Below, one piece after another: positions 1 through 8,528 of a DNA stretch of 33,981 nucleotides. Origin of the DNA: an uncultured Methanobrevibacter sp. (GTDB lineage Archaea > Methanobacteriota > Methanobacteria > Methanobacteriales > Methanobacteriaceae). The stretch is from NCBI RefSeq assembly GCF_946408925.1, contig NZ_CAMJUE010000017.1, positions 1-33,981 of the forward strand, read 5' to 3'. Numbering within the stretch: the first letter of the stretch is position 1; every line of letters begins with the position of its first letter. The translations under genes and the position numbers were made by a program. The notes beneath the pieces are model-generated. The model saw only the letters and a program-made list of their open reading frames with translations. It was not told where the DNA came from and did no database searches.

Positions 1-15
1 TAATATAAACATTGC

Positions 16-47
16 TATTAGCATGCTAATATCATATAGATATCTAT
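16..47. promoter_or_regulatory. Tandem palindromes upstream of the HTH regulator
   Basis: A perfect 16-bp palindrome (TATTAGCATGCTAATA, 16-31) is followed after four bases by a perfect 12-bp palindrome (ATAGATATCTAT, 36-47). They lie just upstream of and against a TATA-like TATTAAAT at about 45-52. That TATA box would place transcription start close to the ATG at 76, so the regulator is probably leaderless. The position suits an operator or activator site, possibly autoregulatory. This role is inference. Confidence 0.45.
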
Positions 48-75
48 TAAATAGCAAAAATCAAAATTTGTAATC

Positions 76-357
76 ATGAGTCAAAAGGATGACATGAGCA
101 TCGTTTCATTATTAGCTCGCTCCAAAAAAAGAGTTAAAGTACTGAAATCCCTTGAAAAGGAAGATAAAATCCCTTCAAAAATCAGCAAGGAGATTAATGA
201 TAACAGCAACCATGTTTCTAAATATTTAAAAACTTTAAAGGATGCAGAACTAGTGAAATGCCTTAATGAGGAAGACAAAAGATACCGATTCTACAGCATT
301 ACCGATAAGGGAAAATATTATCTTGATAAAGTAGAAAACGATTACAACGACGATTAA
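76..357 (+). CDS. Winged-helix (ArsR/MarR-like) transcriptional regulator
   Basis: A 93-residue protein of winged-helix type. Residues about 8-35 form a first helix pair, then a helix-turn-helix (roughly residues 32-55, around ISKEINDNSNHVSKYLKTL) and a wing ending in the RFYSITDKGKYYL segment, where 'T-x-K-G' is typical of archaeal winged-helix regulators. It is expected to bind DNA as a dimer in the cytoplasm. No effector-binding domain or metal-binding cysteines are present. There is no convincing Shine-Dalgarno before the ATG, and the TATA box lies about 26 bases upstream, so the mRNA is probably leaderless. The target genes are unknown; two palindromes immediately upstream suggest autoregulation. 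Confidence 0.8.
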   Translation: MSQKDDMSIVSLLARSKKRVKVLKSLEKEDKIPSKISKEINDNSNHVSKYLKTLKDAELVKCLNEEDKRYRFYSITDKGKYYLDKVENDYNDD

Positions 358-524
358 ATCTAAAAAAAATAATCTAAAACCAGAATGAGCTTATTTATTC
401 AGGAAAAACAACTTGTGAACTATTTATTCTTCTTTTTCACCACAAGTCCATAAGTTCTAACTTGAAATCCAAAAATAAAAACTTATTTTAATCATTTGTT
501 AGCGGATTTAAGATTGATAAAAAA

Positions 525-1391
525 TCATTCGATTAAAGTTAAAAAGTCATAAATGATTTTAGCGGCCACAACGGCAGTATGGTCACCCAACTTATTGCTG
601 GCGGTTTCCACAACATCCAAACCGACAATATTCTTGCGGCACAATGTTTCAAGGATTGTTTCAAGCTCATACACAAACAAACCCCCCGGAGTCGGATTGC
701 CCACGCTTGGAGCAATTGCGGGATTTACAACATCCATATCTATTGAGATGTAAATAGGTCCATCGATATTTACAAGGTAATATTCGATTGCATCCATATG
801 CTTGTGAACATCCTTGTTTTTAAAGGTTTGAATATTGTAAGTGGACCTGACATAGTCCTCTTCCTCTTTTGATGATGATCTTATTCCAATTTGAACCAGA
901 TTAACACCCATTTCATGAGCCCTTCTCATTACAGTTGCATGTGAATATTTCTCACCGATAAACTCAAAGGCCAAATCCCTGTGGGCGTCAAGATGAACAA
1001 CAGTCAACTTCTCATGTCTTTTGGACAATGCCTTGATGGCTCCAATTGAAGCGGAGTGTTCACCGCCGATTATTATAGGCTTTAATTTCAAATCCAAAAT
1101 CTCGTCAACGGTGTCTTCAATGATGTCGCATGTCTTTTCACAGTTTCCGGGAACAACATTAACATCCCCAAAATCATAAAAATTAGCAGTTAAATCTTTA
1201 TTAAAAACAGTATTATATTTTTCAAATCCAAATGAAGCTTCACGAATAACAATTGGTCCTAAACGTGAACCTGAATGATAAGAAGTAGTGCTGTCAAATG
1301 GAACACCAACTATCCCAAATGAGTTTTCAATTATTTCATCATTTTCGCCAGAAAATGCAAATTTCCATGGTTCATAAGTGTTTAAAAGCAT
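525..1391 (-). CDS. speB: Agmatinase (arginase/ureohydrolase family)
   Basis: A 288-residue binuclear-manganese ureohydrolase that should hydrolyse agmatine to putrescine and urea. The metal ligands are visible: His112 in GGEHS, Asp135/His137/Asp139 in DAHRD, and Asp218/Asp220 in SIDMD. The family usually continues DxDxxDP; here the third acidic position is Asn223 (VVNP). It is not a metal ligand, so activity is not excluded. It follows aIF5A on the same strand with a 36-base gap that is full of U-tracts on the transcript and has no Shine-Dalgarno, so it may have partly terminated or leaderless expression. Divergent arginine decarboxylase supplies its substrate, which supports agmatinase over arginase. 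A U-tract follows the stop codon directly. Confidence 0.9.
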   Translation of the reverse strand: MLLNTYEPWKFAFSGENDEIIENSFGIVGVPFDSTTSYHSGSRLGPIVIREASFGFEKYNTVFNKDLTANFYDFGDVNVVPGNCEKTCDIIEDTVDEILDLKLKPIIIGGEHSASIGAIKALSKRHEKLTVVHLDAHRDLAFEFIGEKYSHATVMRRAHEMGVNLVQIGIRSSSKEEEDYVRSTYNIQTFKNKDVHKHMDAIEYYLVNIDGPIYISIDMDVVNPAIAPSVGNPTPGGLFVYELETILETLCRKNIVGLDVVETASNKLGDHTAVVAAKIIYDFLTLIE

Positions 1392-1427
1392 AATAAATCT
1401 AAAAAAAGGAAAATAAAAAAAGAGAAC

Positions 1428-1823
1428 TTATGATCCTCTAGTTCTCATAATTTTCATATTTCCCATAGCAACAATGTATTCCACTTCAATACCTTCAACG
1501 ATTGCATCTTTTAAATCTTCAGGCATTGGTAAGTCAATGGTATCATAGTTTTCCATATCCATGATTTGTACATTATCACCTTGGATTGAGATAACTTGTC
1601 CTAATCTTTTGTCGATGATAGGGATATCTACTTTGTTATCTACAGGTTTAACCAGACTTCTTTTTTGGTTATCGAAAACGCCTACTGCTTCAATTCTTGC
1701 TTTTGCAGCTCCGTGTTTACCAGGAGATGAAGTAGTGTAACTAATGATTTTACAAGCTTCTCCACCTAAAACAATATATTTTCCAACTTTTAATGTTTTA
1801 ATTTCTACAACTTTTGTTGACAT
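1428..1823 (-). CDS. eif5a: Translation initiation factor aIF5A
   Basis: A 131-residue archaeal IF-5A, the normal length. The N-terminal SH3-like domain carries the hypusine loop [11 protein letters not shown] with the modifiable Lys36; the C-terminal half is an OB-fold. It binds the ribosome E site and relieves stalling, for example at polyproline. Its lysine is modified with an aminobutyl group derived from polyamines, so the flanking agmatinase and arginine decarboxylase make chemical sense as neighbours. A GGAGG ribosome-binding site lies seven bases before the ATG. A 16-bp palindrome lies about 20 bases upstream of the start. Recognition is unambiguous. Confidence 0.96.
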   Translation of the reverse strand: MSTKVVEIKTLKVGKYIVLGGEACKIISYTTSSPGKHGAAKARIEAVGVFDNQKRSLVKPVDNKVDIPIIDKRLGQVISIQGDNVQIMDMENYDTIDLPMPEDLKDAIVEGIEVEYIVAMGNMKIMRTRGS

Positions 1824-1843
1824 TAATTTTCCTCCATTTTTTA

Positions 1844-1859
1844 TAAAAACCGGTTTTTA
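1844..1859. promoter_or_regulatory. 16-bp palindrome in aIF5A leader
   Basis: TAAAAACCGGTTTTTA is a perfect 16-bp palindrome ending 21 bases before the aIF5A ATG. TATA-like elements for this minus-strand gene lie further upstream (about 1890-1917), so the site falls at or just after the transcription start. A protein-bound operator is more likely than a hairpin, because there is no loop. This is inference from position. Confidence 0.4.
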
Positions 1860-1949
1860 ATCTTATAATAAGGAATATTATTAGATTAATATAAATTATC
1901 TTTTCCATTTTATATAAATCATTCGTTTATTCATGATGAAAAAATTCAA

Positions 1950-2001
1950 AAACACAATAATATTAAAAAAAATTTTTCAAAAATCCAGCAGTATTGTGTT
2001 T
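1950..2001. promoter_or_regulatory. Inverted repeat in the aIF5A-pdaD divergent region
   Basis: The 326-base gap between aIF5A and arginine decarboxylase is very AT-rich. It holds an inverted repeat with perfect 10-bp arms AAACACAATA (1950-1959) and TATTGTGTTT (1992-2001), separated by 32 bases. The pdaD side has a TATA-like TTTAAATATATT at about 2108-2119 and a GTGAT ribosome-binding site just before its ATG. No small gene is seen in this gap. A shared operator for the divergent polyamine genes is possible but unproven. Confidence 0.3.
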
Positions 2002-2149
2002 AAAAAAATAATTACTTTATTCCAAAAGTATTTAAAGTTTAAATGAATCTTAAAAAAAATATTTTAAAAAGAAATAAAAAAATAAAGATAAAGAAAATAA
2101 TTTCGACTATTTAAATATATTAAAATACATAATATGATTTAGTGATAAA

Positions 2150-2611
2150 ATGAAAATAGCAATCGTTTCAGGAAAAGATGAAGGACCGACAAAGTTAAAT
2201 GCATTCGATAATGCACTAAGCAAAGCTGGAATCGGAGATGTGAACCTGATTAAAGTTTCAAGCATGCTTGCAGGTAATGCAGAAATCAAAAAATTGCCGA
2301 AACTGAAAGCGGGAGCTATGGTAAACTGTGTTTTATCAGATGTTACTTCTGACAACCCCGGTGATGAAATCACTGCAGTTATAACATTAGCTATTGGAGA
2401 AGAATTAGGATGCGTAGTTGAACTTCATGGAATAAATGAAAATGTTGATGATTTGGTTCAAGAGGCCAAAGATATGGTCAAATACATGATGAACAAACGT
2501 GAAGCTGAAATTAAAGAATTACATGTGGAATATTCAACAGCAAAAGTGGAAAACATAGCATCAGTCATTTCAGCAGTAATTTATTTAAACGATGAAATTG
2601 TGGACGGATAA
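2150..2611 (+). CDS. pdaD: Pyruvoyl-dependent arginine decarboxylase
   Basis: A 153-residue proenzyme that cleaves itself between two serines, leaving a pyruvoyl group on the larger subunit, and converts arginine to agmatine. The cleavage site is visible as KVSSM, between Ser37 and Ser38. The motif GEELGCVVELHG (about residues 84-95) fits the family's active-site region. Length is close to that of archaeal homologues. A GTGAT ribosome-binding site precedes the ATG, and a TATA-like element lies about 35 bases upstream. It is divergent from aIF5A-agmatinase, the next steps of the route, and three bases separate it from the following NAD kinase fusion, so those two are probably co-transcribed. 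Confidence 0.93.
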   Translation: MKIAIVSGKDEGPTKLNAFDNALSKAGIGDVNLIKVSSMLAGNAEIKKLPKLKAGAMVNCVLSDVTSDNPGDEITAVITLAIGEELGCVVELHGINENVDDLVQEAKDMVKYMMNKREAEIKELHVEYSTAKVENIASVISAVIYLNDEIVDG

Positions 2612-2614
2612 TAT

Positions 2615-4474
2615 ATGGATGATAAAACTCGAAAAATTGCAAGAAGATTGGCAAATAAGATAATTAGAGACGTTGGACCTGCAGTTAGAGAGTACGTTGG
2701 AACAGAACTGGCAGGTACCGAAGTTAAAACAGGTGCTGACGGCACACCAACATCATTTATCGATCAGGTTGCCGAAGAAAAAATAATTAATATATTGAAA
2801 AATGCCGATGTTTATTCATACTTAGTCAGTGAAGAAATTGGAGAGTTGAAATTAGGAAAAGGAAGTAAAAGAAGCATAAATTTAACTCAGGAACTGAGAC
2901 GTACTGATTTGGATGAAGATGAAACACCAAAATTCATATTTTTAATTGATCCTGTTGACGGAACAAACAATGCAATAAAAGAAATCCCTGCATATGCAAT
3001 TTCCATAGCAATTGCCGAGGTCAATCAGGGACGTGTTGCTACAATCAATGATGTTGAACTTGGTTTTTTATATAATTTAGCTAACGGAAACTTTTTTGAA
3101 GCTGAAAAAGGAAAAGGATGCAAGTTAAATAATGAAAGCGTTAAACCGAGCAACATCATAAACGTTAACCAAATGACACTTGGAGGATTTACAAAAACCG
3201 GAACATCAGAAGCTTCCAAACTTGTCGACAGCGCACGCAGAATGAGAGTTTTAGGAAGTGTTGTTTTGGAACTTTCATATGTTGCAAGCGGAAAATACGA
3301 TGCATTTCTCGATTTAAGAGGAAGCAGAATTATAGATATTGCAGCGGGAAAACTAATCCTTGAAGAAGCGGGAGGAATTATAACCGACAAATACGGTCAG
3401 AAACTCAATAATGTATTGAGCATCTATGAAAAAACAATTGTAGTTGCAGCAAATAATGAAATAATGCATAAGGAGATTATTGATATACTGAATGACAATC
3501 AGGCTGACATCATAGGTAAAATTGGCGTCATTTCAAGAATTGACCAAAATTCCCCTATTGTATTTGCCGCAAAAATTATCGATTACCTATTTACAAACGG
3601 AAGGGAAGTGACCGTTGAAAAACAATTAGCCCATAAATTGATTGAGTTAAAAGAAAACCCAAACAGGGATGAAATAATCGAAAAAACAAAAAGAAATTAT
3701 CCCGACATTGCACACACCCTAGACGACATAAACTTCAATATAAATTATGACATCATATCTGAAAACCTTTTTGATTTTGACTGCGATATGGCCATTGTTT
3801 TAGGTGGAGACGGAACACTCCTAAGGGCACACAACAAAATGCAGGATGAAATTCCAATTTTTGGAATAAATATGGGAACAGTCGGATTTTTAACAGAAAT
3901 TGAAGTGAAACACACATTCAAAGCACTGGACGACATCTTAAGGGGAGACTACTATAAAGAAAAGAGAACCCGCCTGGTAGTGTCACATGAAAACCATAAT
4001 TTCAAAGCAATGAACGAAGTTGTTGTAATGACAGAAAAACCTGCAAAAATGCTGCACTTCCAGATACTGGTTGACAGAGAAATAATTGAAGAGGTCAGAG
4101 CTGACGGATTAATCATTTCCACACCAAGCGGTTCAACAGCTTACTCAATGTCTGCAGGAGGCCCTATTGTTGATCCTAAAGTTGGAGGATTTATAATAAA
4201 TCCTATTTGCCCATATAAATTGGGTGCAAGACCATTTGTAGTGTCAGACAATAGTGAAATTACTGTAAAATTACTTAAAAAAGGTAAAAAAGCAGTATTT
4301 GTAATGGATGGCCAAATCAATGAAGAAGCAAAATATGAAGAGGAAATCAAATTTAAAAAATCAGAAAAGGATGCACTGTTCATCAGAACTTCAACCAAAT
4401 ATTTCTATGAAAAAGTAAAAGACAAACTGAATGAAGGCGGCATTAACAACAAGCCTAGGTGCAATAATGAATAA
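2615..4474 (+). CDS. Bifunctional NADP phosphatase / NAD kinase fusion
   Basis: A 619-residue fusion of two enzymes. Residues 1 to about 285 are an inositol-monophosphatase-fold phosphatase: SEE at 72-74, the metal motif DPVDGTNN starting at Asp112, and a later GSRIIDIAAG. Residues about 300-610 are an NAD kinase: GGDGT at 397-401, NMGTVGFLTEI, and the TPSGSTAYSMSAGGP nucleotide loop. This is the architecture of the characterised Methanocaldococcus MJ0917 protein, which both makes NADP from NAD and removes the phosphate. The two opposing activities in one chain could set the NAD/NADP ratio. It is tightly linked to pdaD upstream and overlaps the next gene by eight bases. Confidence 0.92.
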   Translation: MDDKTRKIARRLANKIIRDVGPAVREYVGTELAGTEVKTGADGTPTSFIDQVAEEKIINILKNADVYSYLVSEEIGELKLGKGSKRSINLTQELRRTDLDEDETPKFIFLIDPVDGTNNAIKEIPAYAISIAIAEVNQGRVATINDVELGFLYNLANGNFFEAEKGKGCKLNNESVKPSNIINVNQMTLGGFTKTGTSEASKLVDSARRMRVLGSVVLELSYVASGKYDAFLDLRGSRIIDIAAGKLILEEAGGIITDKYGQKLNNVLSIYEKTIVVAANNEIMHKEIIDILNDNQADIIGKIGVISRIDQNSPIVFAAKIIDYLFTNGREVTVEKQLAHKLIELKENPNRDEIIEKTKRNYPDIAHTLDDINFNINYDIISENLFDFDCDMAIVLGGDGTLLRAHNKMQDEIPIFGINMGTVGFLTEIEVKHTFKALDDILRGDYYKEKRTRLVVSHENHNFKAMNEVVVMTEKPAKMLHFQILVDREIIEEVRADGLIISTPSGSTAYSMSAGGPIVDPKVGGFIINPICPYKLGARPFVVSDNSEITVKLLKKGKKAVFVMDGQINEEAKYEEEIKFKKSEKDALFIRTSTKYFYEKVKDKLNEGGINNKPRCNNE

Positions 4475-5885
4475 TCTGGTTATCGATTTAACACATGGCG
4501 GAGTGAAGATAGCCACAAGCATGGCTAAAACTGGCAAAAAAGTTCTTGCATATGATTTATACAATACATTGAAGGACAAGGATGCCGAAATGCTCCAATC
4601 TTATGATGTTGAATTGATTCAGCCGGAAGATTTAAAAGAATATGAAGGGGATATGAACATAATTTATCCTATTCATATGCCTTTATCTTTTAATGAAATA
4701 AAATCATACAATCCAAAGTTGAACTACACTTTTAAAAGCCATCATGAAATCATCTGTGAACTCCTGGAAGGTTGGGGACTGGACATTCCAAAAATTGAAG
4801 TGACAGGAGTTAAAGGAAAAACAACCTCCGTTTTTATGCTTAAAGAAATACTTATTGATGAAAATCCTTTGATATTGTCCAGTTTAGGAGCAATATTGTT
4901 CGAAAACAAAAAAGAAATCATTCTGAAAAAAGACATTTCAATAACCCCTGCAAACATCAAGGAAACGGTTGATTTAGCCTATAAAATTGCAAATCCTATC
5001 TGTGAAATATCTGAAGGAATTGTTGAAAGAACAGATAATCGAAAATACAATTCTGCAATTTTTGAATCCTCACTGGGAGTTAGTGGAATCGGAGATGTTG
5101 GGCTTTTATTGAACATTGCTGAAAATTATCCTATTGCAAAAAATAAAAGCAGCGCAAGCGAAGCTAAAAAACAAATATTCAGATGTAAATGTGTTTGCAT
5201 ACAAAAAGAAGCATTAGACAAATACTATAATGATGTCAAACATGACAAAATCAACACATTTTCACTATCAGACAGAACCTCAAATTTATATGCTGAAAAA
5301 ATCGGATATGACCTTGACCAAACACACATGGAAATCATATATAAAAATGTTAAAACAGTAAGCAACAACATAATTTCCGGAAAAATCAAACTAAACACAT
5401 TTGCTCCAGGTCCACATCATGTAAGTAATGTTTTAGGAGTTGTTTTGACTTGTCTCAGTTTAGGAATAGATCCCGACAACATAATTGATAAAATCAAAAA
5501 CTATAAAGGAATACCTGGCAGAACCAATAAAAGAACAATCAAAAATTCCATAATCATAGAGGAAATCAATCCTGGATTGAACACACAGGCAATTAAAGAA
5601 TCAATAAACATGATTGATGATTTAAAGAATTATTACATTTCAATCGGAGGAGACTATGGAATAACCTGCGAAGAAATTGACGAGGAAAAATTATCCGAAT
5701 TTTTAAACAAATTAAACACACCCATAATATTAACCGGAGATTTGGGACTTTCAATTTCTGAAAAATTAAGTAATAACTATGAATATTTAAAAAATTATTC
5801 TGATGTTTATGATTTAGCCATAAACAATAATAAAAACCTTCTTTTTATTTATCGGTCCGATTACCGAAAAGTTTCACAAAGATGA
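4467..5885 (+). CDS. cfbE: Mur ligase family protein, probable coenzyme F430 synthase CfbE
   Basis: A 472-residue Mur-ligase-type ATP-dependent ligase. The P-loop GVKGKTTS is at 114-121, and a C-terminal Mur-like domain follows (around GIPGRTNKRTI). The N-terminus, LVIDLTHGG followed by a G-x-x-V-x-x-x-D-x-Y pattern, fits CfbE, which closes the last ring of nickel coenzyme F430 for methyl-coenzyme M reductase. That assignment rests on my recall of the family and on HemC lying directly downstream. A pseudomurein-type Mur ligase is the alternative. The ATG at 4467 is preferred over an in-frame ATG at 4431 because AGGTG at 4457-4461 sits at the right distance and the extra residues do not resemble the family. 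It overlaps the preceding gene by eight bases. Confidence 0.7.
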   Translation: MNNLVIDLTHGGVKIATSMAKTGKKVLAYDLYNTLKDKDAEMLQSYDVELIQPEDLKEYEGDMNIIYPIHMPLSFNEIKSYNPKLNYTFKSHHEIICELLEGWGLDIPKIEVTGVKGKTTSVFMLKEILIDENPLILSSLGAILFENKKEIILKKDISITPANIKETVDLAYKIANPICEISEGIVERTDNRKYNSAIFESSLGVSGIGDVGLLLNIAENYPIAKNKSSASEAKKQIFRCKCVCIQKEALDKYYNDVKHDKINTFSLSDRTSNLYAEKIGYDLDQTHMEIIYKNVKTVSNNIISGKIKLNTFAPGPHHVSNVLGVVLTCLSLGIDPDNIIDKIKNYKGIPGRTNKRTIKNSIIIEEINPGLNTQAIKESINMIDDLKNYYISIGGDYGITCEEIDEEKLSEFLNKLNTPIILTGDLGLSISEKLSNNYEYLKNYSDVYDLAINNNKNLLFIYRSDYRKVSQR

Positions 5886-5945
5886 ATATTTCAAAAAATT
5901 GAAACATTTAATATATATTAATTCTAAAAATTAATAATGTAACAA

Positions 5946-5971
5946 AATCTTATATACCCTTTTATAAGATT
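5946..5971. promoter_or_regulatory. Inverted repeat over the hemC TATA box
   Basis: Perfect 9-bp arms AATCTTATA (5946-5954) and TATAAGATT (5963-5971) flank eight bases. The left arm includes the probable TATA box (CTTATATA). A regulator bound here would block TBP/TFB and so repress hemC. This is the only clear promoter between the cfbE candidate and hemC. The regulator is unknown. Confidence 0.4.
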
Positions 5972-5995
5972 AAAATTTTAAAATGGAGATAATGT

Positions 5996-6865
5996 ATGAT
6001 TGTAGGAACACGCGGTAGTCAATTAGCTTTAGCACAAACCAATCAAGTATGTGCAGATTTATCTAAAATAACCGGAGAATCAATTGATGTGGAAATTATT
6101 AAAACCAAAGGAGATAAAATTACCACATCCCAATTATATAATATGGATTCAAAAGGACTTTTTACAAAGGAATTGGATATTGCTCTTCTCGAAGAGGAAG
6201 TTGACTTTACCGTCCACAGTTTCAAAGATTTGCCCACCGAATTGGATGAAGATTTAGAAATTGTTGCTGTTCCTAAACGTGAATCTCCTAATGAAGTATT
6301 AATCTCTAAAAAAGACTGGAATGACTTGGGTCCTGGTTCAAAGCTTGGAACAAGCAGTCTTAGAAGAGAAGCTTTTTGTAATCATTACAACAAAGAATTC
6401 GAGCTCAAACCCATCAGGGGAAATATTGAAACCCGAATTAAAAAAGCTTTAGAAAGTGATTTAGATGCAACCATAATGGCTCAGGCCGGACTTAAAAGAT
6501 TGAATTTAACCAAATACATTAAAAATGTATTTCCTCTAAATTACATCACACCACCGGCAGGCCAGGGAGCATTGGCAATCATTACTCGTAAGGATAGTGA
6601 TAAAAAAGAACTTATTTCTAAATTAAATGATTACACTTCAATGCAGGAAGTACTTGCAGAAAAAAAAGTGCTTGAGGAACTTGGTGTTGGATGCCAATGG
6701 CCAATCGGTTCAATAGCACAAATGAATGATAATAAATTTAATATTTACTCAATATTATTGACCAAAGAAGGAGAAATCCTTAAAGAGCAAAGTGAAAAAG
6801 GGTCCATTAGAGATGCGGTTGAACTTGGCAGACGCATCGGAAAAATTTTCACAGATTATGTTTAA
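5996..6865 (+). CDS. hemC: Hydroxymethylbilane synthase (porphobilinogen deaminase)
   Basis: A 289-residue enzyme that polymerises four porphobilinogen units to hydroxymethylbilane, the common precursor of sirohydrochlorin, F430 and corrinoids. Family motifs are clear: GTRGSQLALAQ at the N-terminus, HSFKDLPTE, LGTSSLRR, RGNIETR, and the dipyrromethane attachment cysteine Cys233 in GVGCQWPIG. It is slightly shorter than bacterial HemC, as usual in archaea. GGAG at 5985-5988 serves the ATG; an ATG four bases earlier is out of frame. It follows the CfbE candidate, suggesting a tetrapyrrole cluster, though it has its own TATA box within an inverted repeat. Confidence 0.95.
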   Translation: MIVGTRGSQLALAQTNQVCADLSKITGESIDVEIIKTKGDKITTSQLYNMDSKGLFTKELDIALLEEEVDFTVHSFKDLPTELDEDLEIVAVPKRESPNEVLISKKDWNDLGPGSKLGTSSLRREAFCNHYNKEFELKPIRGNIETRIKKALESDLDATIMAQAGLKRLNLTKYIKNVFPLNYITPPAGQGALAIITRKDSDKKELISKLNDYTSMQEVLAEKKVLEELGVGCQWPIGSIAQMNDNKFNIYSILLTKEGEILKEQSEKGSIRDAVELGRRIGKIFTDYV

Positions 6866-6879
6866 ACGGAGGAATTGAA

Positions 6880-7836
6880 TTGAAAACTATTAACGTAGGA
6901 GTTGTAGGTGTGGGAGCGATGGGTGAAAACCATGTTCGTGTTTACCACAAAATGGAAGAAGCAAATTTAGTTGCAGTAAGTGATGTAAGTGAAAGAGCGC
7001 TTAAAAAAATTGAAAAGAAATATGGTGCCAAAGGATTTACAGATTATACTGAACTGCTTGAAAACCCCGAAATTGAAGCTGTGAGTGTATGTGTGCCAAC
7101 CACATTCCACCATTCAGTAGTTATGGAAGCAATTAAGCATGGAAAACATGTTTTAGTTGAAAAACCTATTGCATTTACTTTAAATGAAGCTGAAGAAATG
7201 ATTGCTGCTGCTAAAGAAGCTGGAGTCATCCTTGCAACCGGCCATGTTGAAAGATTCAACCCGGCAGTTCAAAAAGCTAAAGAATTGATTGATGACGGAG
7301 TTATTGGAGATATAGTATCTGCATTCGCAAAAAGAGTAGGTCCACTTCCACCTAGAATAAAGGATGTAGGTGTTTCAATTGATTTAGCTATTCACGATTT
7401 AGACATTATGAATTACTTATTTGAAGAAGAGGTTACTCAGGTTTACGGTACCATGAACAGCAGTTTCGATGACAGTGAATTTGAAGACCATGCAGAAATA
7501 ATGGTCAACTTCGATAATGAATCCACAGGTATAATTGAAGTAAACTGGCTAACCCCATATAAACGTAGAGAGTTAGAGCTTACAGGTACTGCAGGAATCA
7601 TCTCTGTAGACTACATCAAGCAAAGTATTGAAGTATACGGAAAATTTGCTCAAGATATTCAAATCAAACATGAAGAACCATTAAAAAGCGAATTAAAATC
7701 TTTCTTAAATGCAGTTTTAAATGATGAAGAACCGGAGATAACTGGTGAAGATGGACTTAAAGCTCTTAAAATGGTTATTGCTGCTAACAGATCCTCTAAA
7801 GAACATAAACCAATAAGTTTTAAAGAACTCAAATAA
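6880..7836 (+). CDS. Gfo/Idh/MocA family oxidoreductase
   Basis: A 318-residue NAD(P)-dependent dehydrogenase. The Rossmann loop [12 protein letters not shown] is at about 7-18, the signature EKP is at 94-96 ([11 protein letters not shown]), and the C-terminal alpha/beta substrate domain has the expected [11 protein letters not shown] helix with its catalytic histidine. The start is TTG at 6880, supported by GGAGG at 6868-6872 seven bases upstream. The substrate cannot be read from the sequence; sugar or inositol derivatives are typical for the family. It lies between hemC and the PyrE-like regulator, with a 10-base gap to the latter, so it is likely in one transcript with it. Confidence 0.88.
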   Translation: MKTINVGVVGVGAMGENHVRVYHKMEEANLVAVSDVSERALKKIEKKYGAKGFTDYTELLENPEIEAVSVCVPTTFHHSVVMEAIKHGKHVLVEKPIAFTLNEAEEMIAAAKEAGVILATGHVERFNPAVQKAKELIDDGVIGDIVSAFAKRVGPLPPRIKDVGVSIDLAIHDLDIMNYLFEEEVTQVYGTMNSSFDDSEFEDHAEIMVNFDNESTGIIEVNWLTPYKRRELELTGTAGIISVDYIKQSIEVYGKFAQDIQIKHEEPLKSELKSFLNAVLNDEEPEITGEDGLKALKMVIAANRSSKEHKPISFKELK

Positions 7837-7846
7837 AGGTGATAAA

Positions 7847-8458
7847 GTGAAACAAAAATTAATTCAAAAAGCTCAAGAGTTAAGACAACATGGATTTACC
7901 ACTGGAGAGATTGCTGATGAATTAAATGTCAGTATGGATACTGCAAGATGGTTAACACTCCAAAAAGCAACTGAAGAAAAAGCTGATGCTCCTGTTGACT
8001 TTGCCATCAACTGGAAAAGCATTGGAGGAAATTCAACCCGTTTAAATTATGTTTCAGGTGCTTTAACTGACATGGCGATAGCTCATGGAGATGTAGATAC
8101 CGTTGTTGGTGTTGCAGTAAGTGGAATTCCATTTGCAACCGTAATGGCCGATTTAGTTGAAGACATGACCGGAGAAAGTGCTTCATTAGCTATTTTCCAC
8201 CCACATAAACACAGAAAAGATGCTGATGCCAGTGATGATGAAGGTACAATCAGTACTAACTTCGGAAGTGTTGAAGGTAAAAAAGTAGTTATCGTTGATG
8301 ATGTTATTACAAGTGGAAAAACCGCAAAAGAAGCTATCCACACTGTAAAAGATTTAGGTGGAGAACCTACTTGTGTAACAGTACTGATTGACAAGACAGG
8401 ACTTTCTGAAATTGAAGGCATACCTGTTGAATCTTTAATCAAAGTTAGTAGATTATAA
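7847..8458 (+). CDS. gfcR: PyrE-like phosphoribosyltransferase with N-terminal HTH (GfcR type)
   Basis: A 203-residue protein that combines a helix-turn-helix (about residues 17-37, [20 protein letters not shown]) with a type I phosphoribosyltransferase domain whose PRPP loop [14 protein letters not shown] spans 147-160. This is the archaeal orotate-phosphoribosyltransferase-like family; the haloarchaeal member GfcR is a regulator of sugar metabolism. A DNA-binding role that senses PRPP or a nucleotide is therefore likelier than pyrimidine synthesis. The start is GTG at 7847, preceded by AGGTGAT. Its 3' end, including the stop codon, is part of a 20-bp palindrome that looks like a terminator. 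Confidence 0.85.
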   Translation: MKQKLIQKAQELRQHGFTTGEIADELNVSMDTARWLTLQKATEEKADAPVDFAINWKSIGGNSTRLNYVSGALTDMAIAHGDVDTVVGVAVSGIPFATVMADLVEDMTGESASLAIFHPHKHRKDADASDDEGTISTNFGSVEGKKVVIVDDVITSGKTAKEAIHTVKDLGGEPTCVTVLIDKTGLSEIEGIPVESLIKVSRL

Positions 8459-8482
8459 TCTACTACCATCTTCTTCTTTTTT
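8446..8482 (+). terminator. Hairpin plus U-tract terminator after gfcR
   Basis: A perfect 20-bp palindrome at 8446-8465 contains the gfcR stop codon at 8456-8458. It is followed by a pyrimidine stretch rich in T up to 8482. This hairpin and U-tract should end the hemC-oxidoreductase-gfcR transcription unit. Confidence 0.6.
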
Positions 8483-8528
8483 AACTTTAACACCACCAAA
8501 ACAAATTTTAATACTTATTTAGGATACA

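Noticed and set aside
4431-4466. Upstream ATG start for the Mur-ligase-like gene
   Set aside because: The extra 12 residues lie inside the NAD kinase gene and lack the well-placed AGGTG that precedes the ATG at 4467.
8083-8499. 138-codon minus-strand ORF opposite gfcR
   Set aside because: It is an antisense shadow of a clear conserved gene, with low-complexity Ser/Thr/Val content and no ribosome-binding site.
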